64,000 nucleotides of DNA from Hyphomonadaceae bacterium (GCA_016791445.1 JAEUMP010000025.1:124001-188000), one strand, 5' to 3'. Numbered from the stretch's first letter, positions 1-9,103 are shown. Program-made: numbers and translations. The notes: generated by a model from the letters alone, not told the origin.

Positions 1-1263
1 GAGGGCGCCTGCCGCGGCGTGACGGCGTGGAAGCTCGATGACGGCACGCTGCACCGCTATCGCGCGCAGACGGTCGTGCTCGCCACCGGCGGCTATGGCC
101 GCGCCTATTTCTCCTGCACCTCCGCGCACACCTGCACCGGCGACGGCAACGCCATGGTGCTGCGCGCGGGCCTCCCGCTGCAGGACATGGAATTCGTCCA
201 GTTCCACCCCACCGGCATCTACGGCGCGGGCTGCCTCATCACCGAAGGCGTGCGCGGGGAAGGCGGCTATCTCACCAATTCCGAAGGCGAACGCTTCATG
301 GAGCGCTACGCGCCGACCGTGAAGGACCTCGCGCCGCGCGACATGGTCAGCCGCGCGATGACCATCGAAATCCGCGAAGGGCGCGGCGTGGGCCCGAAGA
401 AGGACCACATCTTCCTCCACCTCGATCACCTCGACCCGAAGATCATCCACGAGCGCCTGCCGGGCATTTCCGAAAGCGCGAAGGTGTTCGCGAATGTGGA
501 TGTGACGCGCCAGCCGATCCCGGTGCTGCCGACCGTGCACTACAACATGGGCGGCATCCCCACGAACTATCACGGCGAGGTGCTGACCAAGCTCGACGGC
601 AATCCCGATCACGTCGTGCCGGGGCTCATGGCCGTCGGCGAAGCGGCGTGCGTGAGCGTGCACGGCGCAAACCGCCTCGGCTCCAACTCGCTGATCGATC
701 TCGTGGTGTTCGGCCGGGCCGTGGGCCTGCGCTGCGGCGATGTGCTGAAGCCGGGCGCGAAGAAGCCCGATCTGCCCGCCAATGCTGGCGACAAGCACCT
801 CGACCGCTTCAACCGTTTCCGCTTCGCCAAGGGCGGCACGTCCACCGCGAAGCTTCGCGACCAGATGCAGCGCGCCATGCAGGACACCTGCGCGGTCTAT
901 CGCGATGGCCCGACGCTCGACGAGGGCGTGAAGCGCGTGGCGGAAGTCTATCGCGGCGCATCGGACATCTCCGTCACGGACCGCTCGCTGATCTGGAATT
1001 CCGATCTCGCCGAGACGCTCGAATTCGACAACCTCATCCAGCAGGCGGTGGTCACCGTGAACGGCGCGGCCAACCGCACCGAAAGCCGCGGCGCCCACGC
1101 GCGGGAGGATTTCCCGGAACGCGACGACGTGAACTGGATGAAGCACACGCTCGCCTGGATCGATGAAGCGAGCGGGCGCACGACGATCGAGTATCGTCCC
1201 GTCCACTCGAACACGATGACCAACGAGGTCGAAAGCATTCCGCCGAAGAAGCGCGTGTACTGA
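1..1263 (+). CDS. sdhA: Succinate dehydrogenase flavoprotein subunit, C-terminal about 420 residues (5' end outside window)
   Basis: The frame is open from base 1, so the start and the N-terminal FAD-binding segment lie upstream. SdhA oxidises succinate to fumarate at the inner membrane and passes electrons to SdhB. Visible family motifs are the substrate-site block [20 protein letters not shown] (nt about 202-261), the block around [11 protein letters not shown] (nt about 538-570), and [15 protein letters not shown] near nt 661-705, typical of the flavoprotein C-terminal half. The C-terminus ends in the usual region after the SNTMTNEVE segment. sdhB is not the next gene: four unrelated genes intervene. 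The stop shares one base with the start of the next gene (TGATG), so the two are probably translationally coupled. Confidence 0.97.
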   Translation, partial: EGACRGVTAWKLDDGTLHRYRAQTVVLATGGYGRAYFSCTSAHTCTGDGNAMVLRAGLPLQDMEFVQFHPTGIYGAGCLITEGVRGEGGYLTNSEGERFMERYAPTVKDLAPRDMVSRAMTIEIREGRGVGPKKDHIFLHLDHLDPKIIHERLPGISESAKVFANVDVTRQPIPVLPTVHYNMGGIPTNYHGEVLTKLDGNPDHVVPGLMAVGEAACVSVHGANRLGSNSLIDLVVFGRAVGLRCGDVLKPGAKKPDLPANAGDKHLDRFNRFRFAKGGTSTAKLRDQMQRAMQDTCAVYRDGPTLDEGVKRVAEVYRGASDISVTDRSLIWNSDLAETLEFDNLIQQAVVTVNGAANRTESRGAHAREDFPERDDVNWMKHTLAWIDEASGRTTIEYRPVHSNTMTNEVESIPPKKRVY

Positions 1264-2027
1264 TGCGGCGCTTCGCGGCGTCCGACGGGCTGGAGATCGC
1301 GCTCCACGAATTCGGTGACGCGGGCGATCCCTATCCCGTGCTGCTGCAGCACGGCTTCTCCGCCAGCTCCGCGGGCAACTGGATCGCGCCGGGCATCGTC
1401 GATGCGCTGACGAAGGCGGGACGTCGCGTCGTCGCCATCGATGCGCGCGGGCACGGCGGGTCCGACATGCCGCATGAACCCGCGCGATACGCCCGCACGC
1501 GGCTGGCGGCGGACATTTCGGAAGCTGCGGACGTCGTCGGCGCCGAGCGCTTCGATCTCGCGGGCTATTCCATGGGCGGGATGGTCGGCGTGGTCACCGC
1601 TGCGAAGGATGCGCGCGTGCAGCGTCTGGCGATCTGCGGCTGCGTGCGGCAGATCGTGCAGGATCGCGGGCGCGATCCGTCTTTCTCCACCGTGCCGGCC
1701 GCGCTGCGTGCAGCCTCCATCGAGGAGGTGACGAGTCCGTGGGGACGCACCTTCCGCGCGGTCGCCGAGCGCATGGGCGGCGATCTTCACGCGCTCGCGG
1801 CGTGCTTTGAGGGTCTCGAGGTGGGCGCGCAGGAAAGCCGCGATGCGCTGCCCCTGATCCGCGCGCGGACACTCGTCATCGGCGGCCGCAGCGATCCGCT
1901 CATGAAGGACGCCGAAGCGTTCACCGGCGCGATCGCCGGGGCGCACCTCGAATGGGTCGACGGCGATCACCTGACGGCCGTCGTCGATCCGCGCTTTACG
2001 GCGGCGCTCACCGCATTTCTGGCGTGA
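1263..2027 (+). CDS. Alpha/beta-fold hydrolase
   Basis: A 254-residue protein with the standard alpha/beta hydrolase layout: oxyanion-hole motif QHGF (residues 29-32), nucleophile elbow GYSMGG with Ser103, a late acid in GGRSDP, and a catalytic His in DGDH near the C-terminus. It has no signal peptide, so it is likely cytoplasmic. The substrate cannot be predicted; esterase, lactonase and haloperoxidase-like members all look similar. The ATG overlaps the sdhA stop by one base, so it is co-transcribed with sdhA although it is not a complex II component. Confidence 0.88.
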   Translation: MRRFAASDGLEIALHEFGDAGDPYPVLLQHGFSASSAGNWIAPGIVDALTKAGRRVVAIDARGHGGSDMPHEPARYARTRLAADISEAADVVGAERFDLAGYSMGGMVGVVTAAKDARVQRLAICGCVRQIVQDRGRDPSFSTVPAALRAASIEEVTSPWGRTFRAVAERMGGDLHALAACFEGLEVGAQESRDALPLIRARTLVIGGRSDPLMKDAEAFTGAIAGAHLEWVDGDHLTAVVDPRFTAALTAFLA

Positions 2028-2095
2028 AGCCGAGCAAGATGGACGGGCGTCCGACAGCAGCGCCTGCATCCGGTAGGGAAGGGAACAACGTGATC

Positions 2096-2695
2096 ATGCG
2101 TGGATTGATCGGCGCCGCAGTGTGCGCGGCAGCGTGCGCGGCGCTCGCGGCGTGTGCGCCGGCGGCGAAGAAGGAAGCGGCGGCGGCGACGGACGCGTCC
2201 TGCGTGCAGTCGGTCTCGCGTGAGATCGCGGTGCTCGGCCCGACGCCGGACTACATCGTCGAGGCGCGCTCCTTTGAGGCCCCCGCGCCCGCCTCCGCCG
2301 AGGTCGCCGAGATGCGCAAGTCCAACCCGTGCGCGAGCGCGACGGTCGTGCTCACCTTCCGTCGCAAGGAGGATGGCGCTTTCGTCCACGGCTACGCCAC
2401 GTCGATGAACCGCATGGACCTGATCGAGGGCCATGCCGGACCGGCCTTCGACGGCGCGCGCCTTCGCACATTCCTCGAAGACTGGACGAGCGTCGTTGTC
2501 GCGACGACGGACGCCGCCGCCACGCGCGCCGAAAACGTTTCTTCGGCCTTCGATGCGCGCCGCTATGCGGCGATGAAGGCGGCGAAGAAGCCGATGCTCT
2601 GCTACGAAGTCAGCGTCCACGAAACCGCATGTCATGTGGTGACGCCGGACAATGTCTATCTCTTCGAGCCCTTCTACGTCGAAAACCACGCCTGA
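2096..2695 (+). CDS. Putative lipoprotein of unknown function
   Basis: About 199 residues starting with a lipoprotein signal peptide: a short basic start, an Ala/Cys-rich hydrophobic stretch and a lipobox-like LAAC. The mature part has several Cys residues and no domain I recognise. A purine-rich Shine-Dalgarno tract lies at about 2075-2084. An in-frame GTG at 2090 is an alternative start and is better spaced from that tract; ATG 2096 was chosen because the signal sequence begins there. It lies in a same-strand run between sdhA and creD. Confidence 0.7.
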   Translation: MRGLIGAAVCAAACAALAACAPAAKKEAAAATDASCVQSVSREIAVLGPTPDYIVEARSFEAPAPASAEVAEMRKSNPCASATVVLTFRRKEDGAFVHGYATSMNRMDLIEGHAGPAFDGARLRTFLEDWTSVVVATTDAAATRAENVSSAFDARRYAAMKAAKKPMLCYEVSVHETACHVVTPDNVYLFEPFYVENHA

Positions 2696-2700
2696 CGCCG

Positions 2701-3126
2701 ATGTCCTACTGGTCCAGTCTCGCCGTCGAGTTCGCCGCGCGTCGCCGCAGGTTTCGCCGCGGCCCGCTCGGCCGGTTCGCGGACCAGATCGAGTTCGCCG
2801 TGCTCGGCGGAATCGTGCTCGCGGCCGTGGCGCCGGCGGTTGCGCGCGGCGGCATCGCCGATGCGCCGTGGGGGCCTGCGCTGCCGGTGGCGCTGCTCGC
2901 GGTCTATCTCTACGTCGAACGCCAGCGTCAGGCGGCGCTCGCCGCCGCGTCGGATGAAGAGGCGGTGACGGTTGCTTTCGACAAGCGCGTGCATCGCCTG
3001 TTCGTCGTCATCGCCCTTCTCGGCGCCGCGACCTTCGCCTGGGCGATGTTCAAGCCCGTGCCGCGCACTTTCCTGCCGGAGGAGCCGCCGGCGACCGGAT
3101 CGTTCGACGTGGAGATCGGGTCCTGA
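2701..3126 (+). CDS. Small inner-membrane protein, unknown
   Basis: A protein of 141 residues that starts five bases after the preceding lipoprotein gene stops, so almost certainly in the same transcript. It has a basic N-terminus (an Arg-rich stretch at about residues 13-21), then hydrophobic segments at about 32-50, 59-72 and 98-115 that read as transmembrane helices, and a short polar tail. No family recognised. Upstream in-frame codons extend into the lipoprotein gene and are not used. Confidence 0.65.
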   Translation: MSYWSSLAVEFAARRRRFRRGPLGRFADQIEFAVLGGIVLAAVAPAVARGGIADAPWGPALPVALLAVYLYVERQRQAALAAASDEEAVTVAFDKRVHRLFVVIALLGAATFAWAMFKPVPRTFLPEEPPATGSFDVEIGS

Positions 3127-3241
3127 CGGCGCGCCGCCAAACTGCGCGCGCGCCTTGCAGATCCGCATGGGCGCCGCAGCGGGATTTCGCCGTATTCGCC
3201 GCCGATCATGAACTCTCCGTCATGAAGAAGGAGTCCGGTCG

Positions 3242-4675
3242 ATGACCGACCAGTTGCGCCTGCCGACACGATCGGTGGGCCTCAAATTCCTGCTCGTCTG
3301 CATTCTTGCGGTGCTGATGGCGCTGCCGGCCTTCGCCATCTTTGGCCTGATCTACGACCGCACGAGCCGCGCCGACGCCGTGGTCGCCGAAGTCGGCCAG
3401 CGCTATGGCGGCGAGCAGACCTTCACCGGCCCGATCCTCGCCGCGCCGTTCCGGCAGGTGATCCCCGCGCCGCCGGCGACGCCCGACAATCCCCGCCCGC
3501 AGGCGACCGTGCGCAACGGCTGGTATGTCGTCTTCGCCAAGACCGGCAAGGGCGACGCCCAGATCGACACGGACGTGAAGGCGCGGGGCTCCGGCGGCCT
3601 GTTCAAAGTCCGCACCTACACCGCAGACGTCGATCTCAACGGATCATTCGAGCTCGCCGGCGAACCCTCCGCCGCGCCCGAGGGCGCGACCATAGACTGG
3701 ACCAAGGCCGTCATCCTTGTCGGCGTCACCGATCCGCGCGGCGCGGCGGCGCCGGCGTCGGTCCAGGTGGGCGATCAGTCCATCCCGCTCGAACCGGGCT
3801 CGGCGTACGGCGATGTCTTCTCCTATCACGCGGCGCCCGGCGGCTATTCGACTCCGCCGTCGGCCGGGCCCTCGCAATGGCTCGTCGCGCAGGCGGGCGC
3901 CTTTGCGCGGCCCGACGCGACGTTCGACGTGCGCACGAAGCTGAGATTCACCGGCGTGGAAACGGTCAGCCTCGTCGCCTTCGCGCGCGACACGGACCTG
4001 CGCATCCGCGGCGACTGGAAGGATGTGGGTTATTTCGGCGGCTTCCCGCCGAAGTTCGGCGAGGACTCCGATGAAGTGCGCGCCGCGGAAGCCAAAGGCG
4101 CCTTCGACCAGCAATGGACCGTGCCCTTCATCGCCCGCAACCTCGCGGAGTCCGGCGATGCGGCGACGCTGTCGTCGCTCTCCAGCCTCAACGTGCAGGT
4201 GAAGCTGATTGATCCGGCGAACCCGTACCAGTCCGTCACGCGCGCGCTGAAGTACGCGCTGATGTTCCTCGGCGTTGTCTTCCTCGCCTATTTCCTGATG
4301 GAATCGACGTCGGATCGCCGCGTGCACCCCGCGCAGTACATCCTCGTCGGCCTCGCGCAGCTCATTTTCTACCTGCTGCTGCTCGCCATCGCGGAGCGCG
4401 TGGGATTCGATCTCGCCTTCCTGATCGCTGCGGGCGCGACGGTGACGCTGATCGGCGCCTATGCGGGGGGCGTGTTCGGCAGCGCGCGGCGCGGCTTCAT
4501 CGCCTTCTTCGCCTTCGCGGTGCTCTATGCGCTCATCTATCTCCTGATGCGTCTGGAGGACTACGCGCTGCTGGCGGGCTCTGTCGCGGCGTTCGTCACG
4601 ATCGCGGCGGTCATGTGGTTCACCCGCAACCTCGATTGGTACGGCCTCTCGCGGGCGGGCGAGGAGCGGCGGTGA
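3242..4675 (+). CDS. creD: CreD-like inner membrane protein
   Basis: A protein of 477 residues, close to the usual CreD size of about 450. It has an N-terminal transmembrane helix (about residues 13-37), a large non-membrane domain to about residue 335, then a run of closely spaced hydrophobic helices at the C-terminus. The LPTRSVGLKFL start and the NPYQSVTRALKYALMF junction are characteristic of the CreD (PF06123) family. CreD is an envelope protein tied to the CreBC regulon in enterobacteria; no creBC genes are visible here. An AAGGAG Shine-Dalgarno lies at 3228-3233. It sits between sdhA and sdhB, which is unusual. Confidence 0.9.
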   Translation: MTDQLRLPTRSVGLKFLLVCILAVLMALPAFAIFGLIYDRTSRADAVVAEVGQRYGGEQTFTGPILAAPFRQVIPAPPATPDNPRPQATVRNGWYVVFAKTGKGDAQIDTDVKARGSGGLFKVRTYTADVDLNGSFELAGEPSAAPEGATIDWTKAVILVGVTDPRGAAAPASVQVGDQSIPLEPGSAYGDVFSYHAAPGGYSTPPSAGPSQWLVAQAGAFARPDATFDVRTKLRFTGVETVSLVAFARDTDLRIRGDWKDVGYFGGFPPKFGEDSDEVRAAEAKGAFDQQWTVPFIARNLAESGDAATLSSLSSLNVQVKLIDPANPYQSVTRALKYALMFLGVVFLAYFLMESTSDRRVHPAQYILVGLAQLIFYLLLLAIAERVGFDLAFLIAAGATVTLIGAYAGGVFGSARRGFIAFFAFAVLYALIYLLMRLEDYALLAGSVAAFVTIAAVMWFTRNLDWYGLSRAGEERR

Positions 4676-4683
4676 CAGGTGTT

Positions 4684-4713
4684 GCTCGCCCCCGACGGAA
4701 GTCGGGGGCGAGC
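4684..4713 (+). terminator. Perfect 13-bp hairpin with GGAA tetraloop after creD
   Basis: GCTCGCCCCCGAC (4684-4696) and its exact complement (4701-4713) enclose the loop GGAA, a GNRA-type tetraloop. No T-run follows, so it is not a classical intrinsic terminator. A second inverted repeat follows at 4715-4739. It could terminate, stabilise the 3' end of the sdhA-creD mRNA, or attenuate read-through into sdhB. Confidence 0.45.
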
Positions 4714-4806
4714 GGCCGCAACGGCAGGCCTGCTGCGGCTTCCGGCGTCCTTGACGGGTGCAAGCGAAGCCGCCACGGTCCGCGCAAATTTGTTCCGGGA
4801 TAGTTC

Positions 4807-5586
4807 ATGGTCGAGCTGACGCTTCCGAAGAATTCCAAGGTCCAGAAGGGCGAGCATTACGCGGCGGCGCCGGGCGCCAAGCGCGTGCGCGCCGTCAAGG
4901 TCTACCGCTACGATCCCGACACCGGCATGAACCCGCGTTGGGACACCTACGACGTCGATCTCGACGCCTGCGGCCCGATGGTTCTCGACGTCCTCCTGCA
5001 CATCAAGAACGAGATCGACCCGACGCTGACGTTCCGCCGCTCCTGCCGCGAAGGCGTGTGCGGTTCGTGCGCGATGAACATCGGCGGGCGCAACACGCTG
5101 GCGTGCACGAAGGCCGCCGACGAAATCCCCGGGCGCGAGCTTACCGTCAGCCCGCTGCCGCACATGCCGGTGGTGAAGGACCTCGTTCCCGACCTGACCA
5201 ATTTCTACAAGCAGTACGCCTCCATCGAACCCTTCATGCAGGCGGGCGAAGCGCCCGCGACGGAACGCCGGCAGAGCGAGGAGGATCGCGCGAAACTCGA
5301 CGGCCACTACGAGTGCATTCTCTGCGCGTGCTGCTCGACGAGCTGCCCGTCCTACTGGTGGAACGGCGACAAGTATCTCGGCCCCGCAGCGCTCCTGCAG
5401 GCGCACCGCTGGATCGAGGACAGCCGCGACGAGCAGCGCGAGGCGCGGCTCGCGGCGCTCGAGGATCCCTTCAAGCTCTATCGCTGCCACACCATCATGA
5501 ACTGCGCGCAGGTGTGCCCGAAGGGGCTCAACCCCGCCAAGGCGATCGCCGACATCAAGAAGCAGCTTGTCGAACGCAAGGGCTGA
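4807..5586 (+). CDS. sdhB: Succinate dehydrogenase iron-sulfur subunit
   Basis: A full-length SdhB of 259 residues. The three iron-sulfur ligand sets are intact: Cys80, 85, 88 and 100 for [2Fe-2S]; Cys170, 173, 176 and 180 for [4Fe-4S]; and Cys227, 233 and 237 for [3Fe-4S]. It relays electrons from SdhA FAD to ubiquinone at the SdhCD membrane anchor. sdhA is 3.5 kb upstream with four other genes and a strong hairpin between, so sdhB may have its own promoter in 4714-4806. sdhC and sdhD are not in the window and are presumably upstream of sdhA. Confidence 0.98.
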   Translation: MVELTLPKNSKVQKGEHYAAAPGAKRVRAVKVYRYDPDTGMNPRWDTYDVDLDACGPMVLDVLLHIKNEIDPTLTFRRSCREGVCGSCAMNIGGRNTLACTKAADEIPGRELTVSPLPHMPVVKDLVPDLTNFYKQYASIEPFMQAGEAPATERRQSEEDRAKLDGHYECILCACCSTSCPSYWWNGDKYLGPAALLQAHRWIEDSRDEQREARLAALEDPFKLYRCHTIMNCAQVCPKGLNPAKAIADIKKQLVERKG

Positions 5587-5622
5587 CGGCGTCGCGCGAT
5601 CCATCTCCGATGAACCGTGCCG

Positions 5623-6327
5623 ATGACGCATGACTGGGAACGTATCGCCGCCAAGGAAGCGTTCTTCGGCGTGGTCACGGCGGACAAGTATCGCGCACGC
5701 GAACTGACGCCCGAACGGATCGCGGAATTCTACGCGACGGGCGAGAGCGACATCGCCGACATCATCGCCACGTTCCAGCGCGTCTTCACGGCGGCGCCCT
5801 CCGGCGGTCGTGCGCTCGACATCGGCTGCGGCGTCGGACGTCTTGCGCGCGCGATGCGCAAACGGGTGGATGACGTCGTCGGCTATGACGTGTCGGACTC
5901 GATGCTCGCGCTCGCGCGTGAATACGCGGGCGAAGGGGTCGACTATACGACGGCATTTCCGTCCGGGCAGTTCGACTGGATCAACTCCTATGTCGTCTTC
6001 CAGCACATTCCGCCGCCCGAGGGCCTCGCGTTGCTGAAGCGCGCGCTCGCGCTGCTTGCGCCGGGCGGTTTCGCGTCGATTCAGGTCACCGCGTGGCGCA
6101 CCGCGCATCTCGAACCGAAAGGGGCGCTTCGTCAGGCCAAGCGCGCCGCCCATCTCGCGCTCGCCCGCGCGGGCGCGCGGCCCGCCGAAGCGCTGATCCA
6201 GATGCACGACTACGCGCTCACCGACGTGATCCGCGCCTTCGTCGAAGCCGGCGTGACGCAGCAGCACCTCGTGCACACCGATCACGGCGGCCATCACGGC
6301 GTCTGGGTTTTCGGTAGGCGCAGCTGA
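5623..6327 (+). CDS. Class I SAM-dependent methyltransferase
   Basis: A protein of 234 residues with Rossmann motif I ALDIGCGVG at residues 64-72, an acidic residue ending the second strand (GYDVSDSM), a motif-III-like stretch in FQHIPPPEG, and APGG in the LLAPGGFA strand. This is typical of Methyltransf_11/25 family enzymes. The substrate is unknown. GTG at 5617 is an alternative start two codons upstream. The stop codon overlaps the first base of the palindromic repeat at 6327. Confidence 0.85.
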   Translation: MTHDWERIAAKEAFFGVVTADKYRARELTPERIAEFYATGESDIADIIATFQRVFTAAPSGGRALDIGCGVGRLARAMRKRVDDVVGYDVSDSMLALAREYAGEGVDYTTAFPSGQFDWINSYVVFQHIPPPEGLALLKRALALLAPGGFASIQVTAWRTAHLEPKGALRQAKRAAHLALARAGARPAEALIQMHDYALTDVIRAFVEAGVTQQHLVHTDHGGHHGVWVFGRRS

Positions 6328-6483
6328 TCCCTCTCCCGCCTGCGGGAGAGGGATATGCGAGCGGAGCGAGCGAGGGTGAGGGCCCGGTCTCTCAGGAGGA
6401 GACTCGTCCTGCACCACTGCGCCCTCACCCTGCTTCTCGCTCTGCTCGAAGCTGTCCCTCTCCCGCTCAGGCGCGGGAGAGGG
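6327..6483 (+). repeat. Composite palindromic intergenic repeat, copy 1
   Basis: Three nested inverted repeats: a 13-bp hairpin at 6327-6339/6342-6354, long-range arms AGGGTGAGGGC (6373-6383) and its complement (6421-6431), and a terminal hairpin CCCTCTCCCGC (6456-6466)/GCGGGAGAGGG (6473-6483). The whole can fold into a branched cruciform or RNA. Copy 2 at 31100-31246 has the same hairpin/long-arm/hairpin plan with related sequence. It looks like a dispersed non-coding repeat family of the kind common in alphaproteobacterial genomes. Confidence 0.8.
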
Positions 6484-6512
6484 TTGACATGTTCTGTTTT
6501 TGTTCCTATACC
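6484..6512 (+). promoter_or_regulatory. SOS-type promoter with LexA box
   Basis: TTGACA (6484-6489) and TATACC (6507-6512) are separated by 17 bp. Between them lies GTTCTGTTTTTGTTC (6491-6505), an exact match to GTTC-N7-GTTC, the alphaproteobacterial LexA box. The operator sits squarely in the spacer, as expected for repression. No convincing gene follows within 400 bp. Confidence 0.7.
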
Positions 6513-6928
6513 TAGGACATCACTTCCGCAGGGAGGGCAGTCGGTACCCTGTTCTGTCGGCGCGGACGTGGTGTGATCGAGTGAGGCGAGCCTCCGTTCC
6601 GGCCCCGGATTTATCCAGCTCGGGTTGGGCAAAGGCGGAGGGGTCCCGGGGACCGGTGATGAACAGCACCGACCCGCTCACCGGCGGCCGACTGGACAGG
6701 GGTGCGAGAAAACATCCCGAGCCATGCCGTCGGAAAACGATCACGGGGACGCGGACGGTGTCTGCATCTTCTTTCTTCCACCCAGTTTCGCGGGCTTCCG
6801 TTCGCGTCCCCCGCCCTCCCAAAGGGGCCCCTCCCATTCGTGAACCCGCAGCGTGAAAGCGCGTGCGGCGTGAAGTGCTGCGCGTCGCGCCGATTGCACA
6901 ACGCCGGCGCCCCCGCTACCGAAACGCC
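6513..6928. other. About 415 bp with no recognisable gene downstream of the SOS-type promoter
   Basis: Several short frames are open here, such as an ATG at 6660 with 65 codons, but none has a good Shine-Dalgarno, a hydrophobic segment or a recognisable sequence. No tmRNA, RNase P RNA or riboswitch signature was seen. A GGAGGG-like tract at about 6530-6537 is not followed by a good start. The stretch could encode an SOS-induced small RNA or peptide, or be the long leader of ilvN. Confidence 0.4.
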
Positions 6929-7447
6929 ATGCCCGCACGCACCGACGCCCCCACCGAACGCCGCACCCTCGCCGTCATCGTCGACAACGAGCCGGGCGTG
7001 CTCGCCCGTGTCGTCGGGCTATTTTCCGCGCGCGGCTACAACATCGAGAGTCTCACGGTCGCCGAAACGGACCACGCCTCGCACCAGTCGCGCATCACCA
7101 TCGTCACCTCCGGCCAGGCGGTGATCCTCGACCAGATCAAGGCGCAGCTCGACCGCATCGTCTCGGTGCACACCGTCGTCGACGTCACGCGCGATCCCGC
7201 CGGCGTCGAGCGCGAAATGGCGCTGATCAAGGTGAAGTCGGAAGGGCAGGACCGCATCGAGGCGCTGCGCGTCTCCGAGATTTTCCGCGCCAAGGTCATC
7301 GACACGACGCTGAAGTCGCTCATCTTCGAACTCACCGGCGCGAGCGACAAGATCGACGCCTTCATCGAACTCATGCGACCGCTGGGCCTCGTCGAGGTCA
7401 GCCGCACCGGCATCCTCTCCATCCAGCGCGGCGCCGAACGCACCTGA
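6929..7447 (+). CDS. ilvN: Acetolactate synthase small (regulatory) subunit
   Basis: A protein of 172 residues, normal IlvN/IlvH length. The N-terminal ACT domain starts at RTLAVIVDNEPGVLARVVGLF (about residues 11-31) with the typical RGYNIESLTV stretch; the C-terminal domain ends in VEVSRTGILSI. It binds valine and activates the catalytic subunit in branched-chain amino-acid synthesis. The catalytic gene ilvB/ilvI, normally directly upstream, is absent; the next gene upstream is a methyltransferase. ATG 6929 was chosen because homology begins about ten residues later. Confidence 0.96.
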   Translation: MPARTDAPTERRTLAVIVDNEPGVLARVVGLFSARGYNIESLTVAETDHASHQSRITIVTSGQAVILDQIKAQLDRIVSVHTVVDVTRDPAGVEREMALIKVKSEGQDRIEALRVSEIFRAKVIDTTLKSLIFELTGASDKIDAFIELMRPLGLVEVSRTGILSIQRGAERT

Positions 7448-7517
7448 GCGCTGGCGCGGAACCGCCGCCTTGGGCGATACTGGCGCTGACGGTCAACGGA
7501 CCTGCCCGGGGAAATCC

Positions 7518-8453
7518 ATGCTGAAACCCATGTTCGTCGCGCTTGCGGCGCTCGTCATCGCTGCGCCGGCCATGGCGCAGACCAACGCGCGCGCGCCGGA
7601 CTGGGCGCGGCCCATTCTCGCCAACGACGCCGAAGCGATGCGGCTGAACCGCCCCAATCTCGTCGCCCCCGAAGGCGGCGTCGCCGTGCGCCTGACGATC
7701 GCGCCCGCGCAGGGCGGCGTGGGGCGTCTCGTCCGCTACGACGCAAGCGCCGCCGGCGCGAGCCTGGGCGTGCGCAGCTTCACCGGCCATGTGCGCAACG
7801 GCTGGATGCTGTGGGGCGGCGAGGAGCCGACGCTGCGCGCGGTGACGCCGGCGAAGAAGGCCGAACTCGATCGCCTTGCGCGCGCCGCGATCAGCGCGTC
7901 GCTCCTGCAGGGCGAAGGCTCGCGCGGCGGCGCGGCGGCATGCACGGACGGCGAACTCGCGTGGCTGGAAGTCGCCGACGGCGTGCGCGCCGCCACGTTC
8001 GAACACCGCTGCGCCACCGGCGGCGCCGCAGGCGCGCTGATCAAGGCGGTCTCCGATCTCGCGGGCAATCGCGACGAGGAAGAACTGTTCCAGTCCGGCG
8101 TCGCGGAAATTCTCGCCGCCGACCGCGCCTTCGCGCAGGCCGCACAGGCCAATGGCGTACCGGCGGCGTTCGCTGCATTCGCATCGCATGACGGACGCGT
8201 CTTCCAGCCGGGCCGCCCCGCTGCGACGGGACGCCAGGCGATCGCGGAAGCCTATGCCGACTGGGAAGAGGGCGCCGTGCTGCAGTGGACGCCGTCCGGC
8301 GCCGACATCTCCGCGCGCGGCGACATGGGCTTTTCGTGGGGCCAATGGACCCTCACGCAAACGGGCGCGGAAACGCGGCGGGGCAACTACATGTCCGTCT
8401 GGCGGCGCGACGCCGAGGGCGCGTGGCGCTACCTCGCCAACATCGCCAACTAG
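7518..8453 (+). CDS. Secreted protein with C-terminal NTF2/SnoaL-like (DUF4440-type) domain
   Basis: A protein of 311 residues with a clear signal peptide (basic start, hydrophobic core, AMAQ cleavage site near residues 18-21), so exported to the periplasm. The middle has two Cys residues that could pair. The last 100 or so residues resemble the SnoaL/DUF4440 cone fold (GRQAIAEAYADW ... GNYMSVWRRDAEGAWRYLANI). An in-frame upstream start at 7470 lacks a signal and is rejected. Its stop shares CTAG with the stop of the convergent DUF924 gene. Confidence 0.72.
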   Translation: MLKPMFVALAALVIAAPAMAQTNARAPDWARPILANDAEAMRLNRPNLVAPEGGVAVRLTIAPAQGGVGRLVRYDASAAGASLGVRSFTGHVRNGWMLWGGEEPTLRAVTPAKKAELDRLARAAISASLLQGEGSRGGAAACTDGELAWLEVADGVRAATFEHRCATGGAAGALIKAVSDLAGNRDEEELFQSGVAEILAADRAFAQAAQANGVPAAFAAFASHDGRVFQPGRPAATGRQAIAEAYADWEEGAVLQWTPSGADISARGDMGFSWGQWTLTQTGAETRRGNYMSVWRRDAEGAWRYLANIAN

Positions 8454-8992
8454 CCGCTGAATCCGCCCTCTTCGAGAAAGCGCTGCTCCTCGGCCGTCGT
8501 CGCGCGGCCCAGCACGGCGTTGCGGTGCGGGAAGCGCCCGAAGCGGGCGATCACGTCGCGATGCACTTCCGCGTAGCGGATGAATTCCGCATCGCCCGTC
8601 GCCGCGATCAGCTTGACGCTGAGATCCTGCAGCGCGCGGTCCTCGGCGTGTTCGAAGGGGAGATAGAAGAAGACCCGCAGCGGCAGCGGCGTCGCCATGT
8701 CGTGTCCCGCCGTGATCGCGCGCTCGGCGGCGAGCAGCGCCAGCCCGTCCGTGGCGAAGGCATGCGGCGAGTTGCGGTAGATGTTGCGCGGGATCTGGTC
8801 GAGCAGGAGGATGAGGCCCAGCGCGCCGACCCGGCCGTCGCCCCACGCCGTCAACTCGCCGCGCGCGGCTGCGTGGTGCGCGGCCTCGAACCGCTCGCTG
8901 AGCGCGGCGTCGAACGCCGCATCGCGGACAAACCACGTCGCGGGCCCCGCCTCCATCCAGAAGCCGACCAGATCGTCAGGCGTCACGCTCAT
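8450..8992 (-). CDS. DUF924 family protein
   Basis: A protein of 180 residues matching DUF924 (PF06041): an N-terminal FW segment, an LLLDQIPRNIYR core near the middle, then the FYLPFEHAED block and a FGRFPHRNAVLGR C-terminal signature. Biochemical function is unknown; the family has an all-helical, TPR-like fold. The start was taken at the MSV codon at 8992; the same frame stays open far upstream, but that part is antisense to the RcnB-like gene. The stop overlaps the convergent gene by 4 bp. Confidence 0.9.
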   Translation of the reverse strand: MSVTPDDLVGFWMEAGPATWFVRDAAFDAALSERFEAAHHAAARGELTAWGDGRVGALGLILLLDQIPRNIYRNSPHAFATDGLALLAAERAITAGHDMATPLPLRVFFYLPFEHAEDRALQDLSVKLIAATGDAEFIRYAEVHRDVIARFGRFPHRNAVLGRATTAEEQRFLEEGGFSG

Positions 8993-9103
8993 GGCCCGGA
9001 ACCTGCGGAAGATGACCGGATCATTCAAGAGCGGTTCAGGCGCCGAAGCGCAGCGTCGTTTCACAATGAGACCGGATCCCCGGTCCGCGCACGGATGGAA
9101 GCC

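Noticed and set aside
4561..6417. Long minus-strand open frame (about 618 codons)
   Set aside because: It lies antisense to sdhB and the methyltransferase, whose products are unmistakable; high GC keeps the opposite frame open.
6660..6856. A 65-codon ATG frame downstream of the first SOS-type promoter
   Set aside because: Weak Shine-Dalgarno, no hydrophobic segment, no recognisable sequence; left as unexplained DNA.
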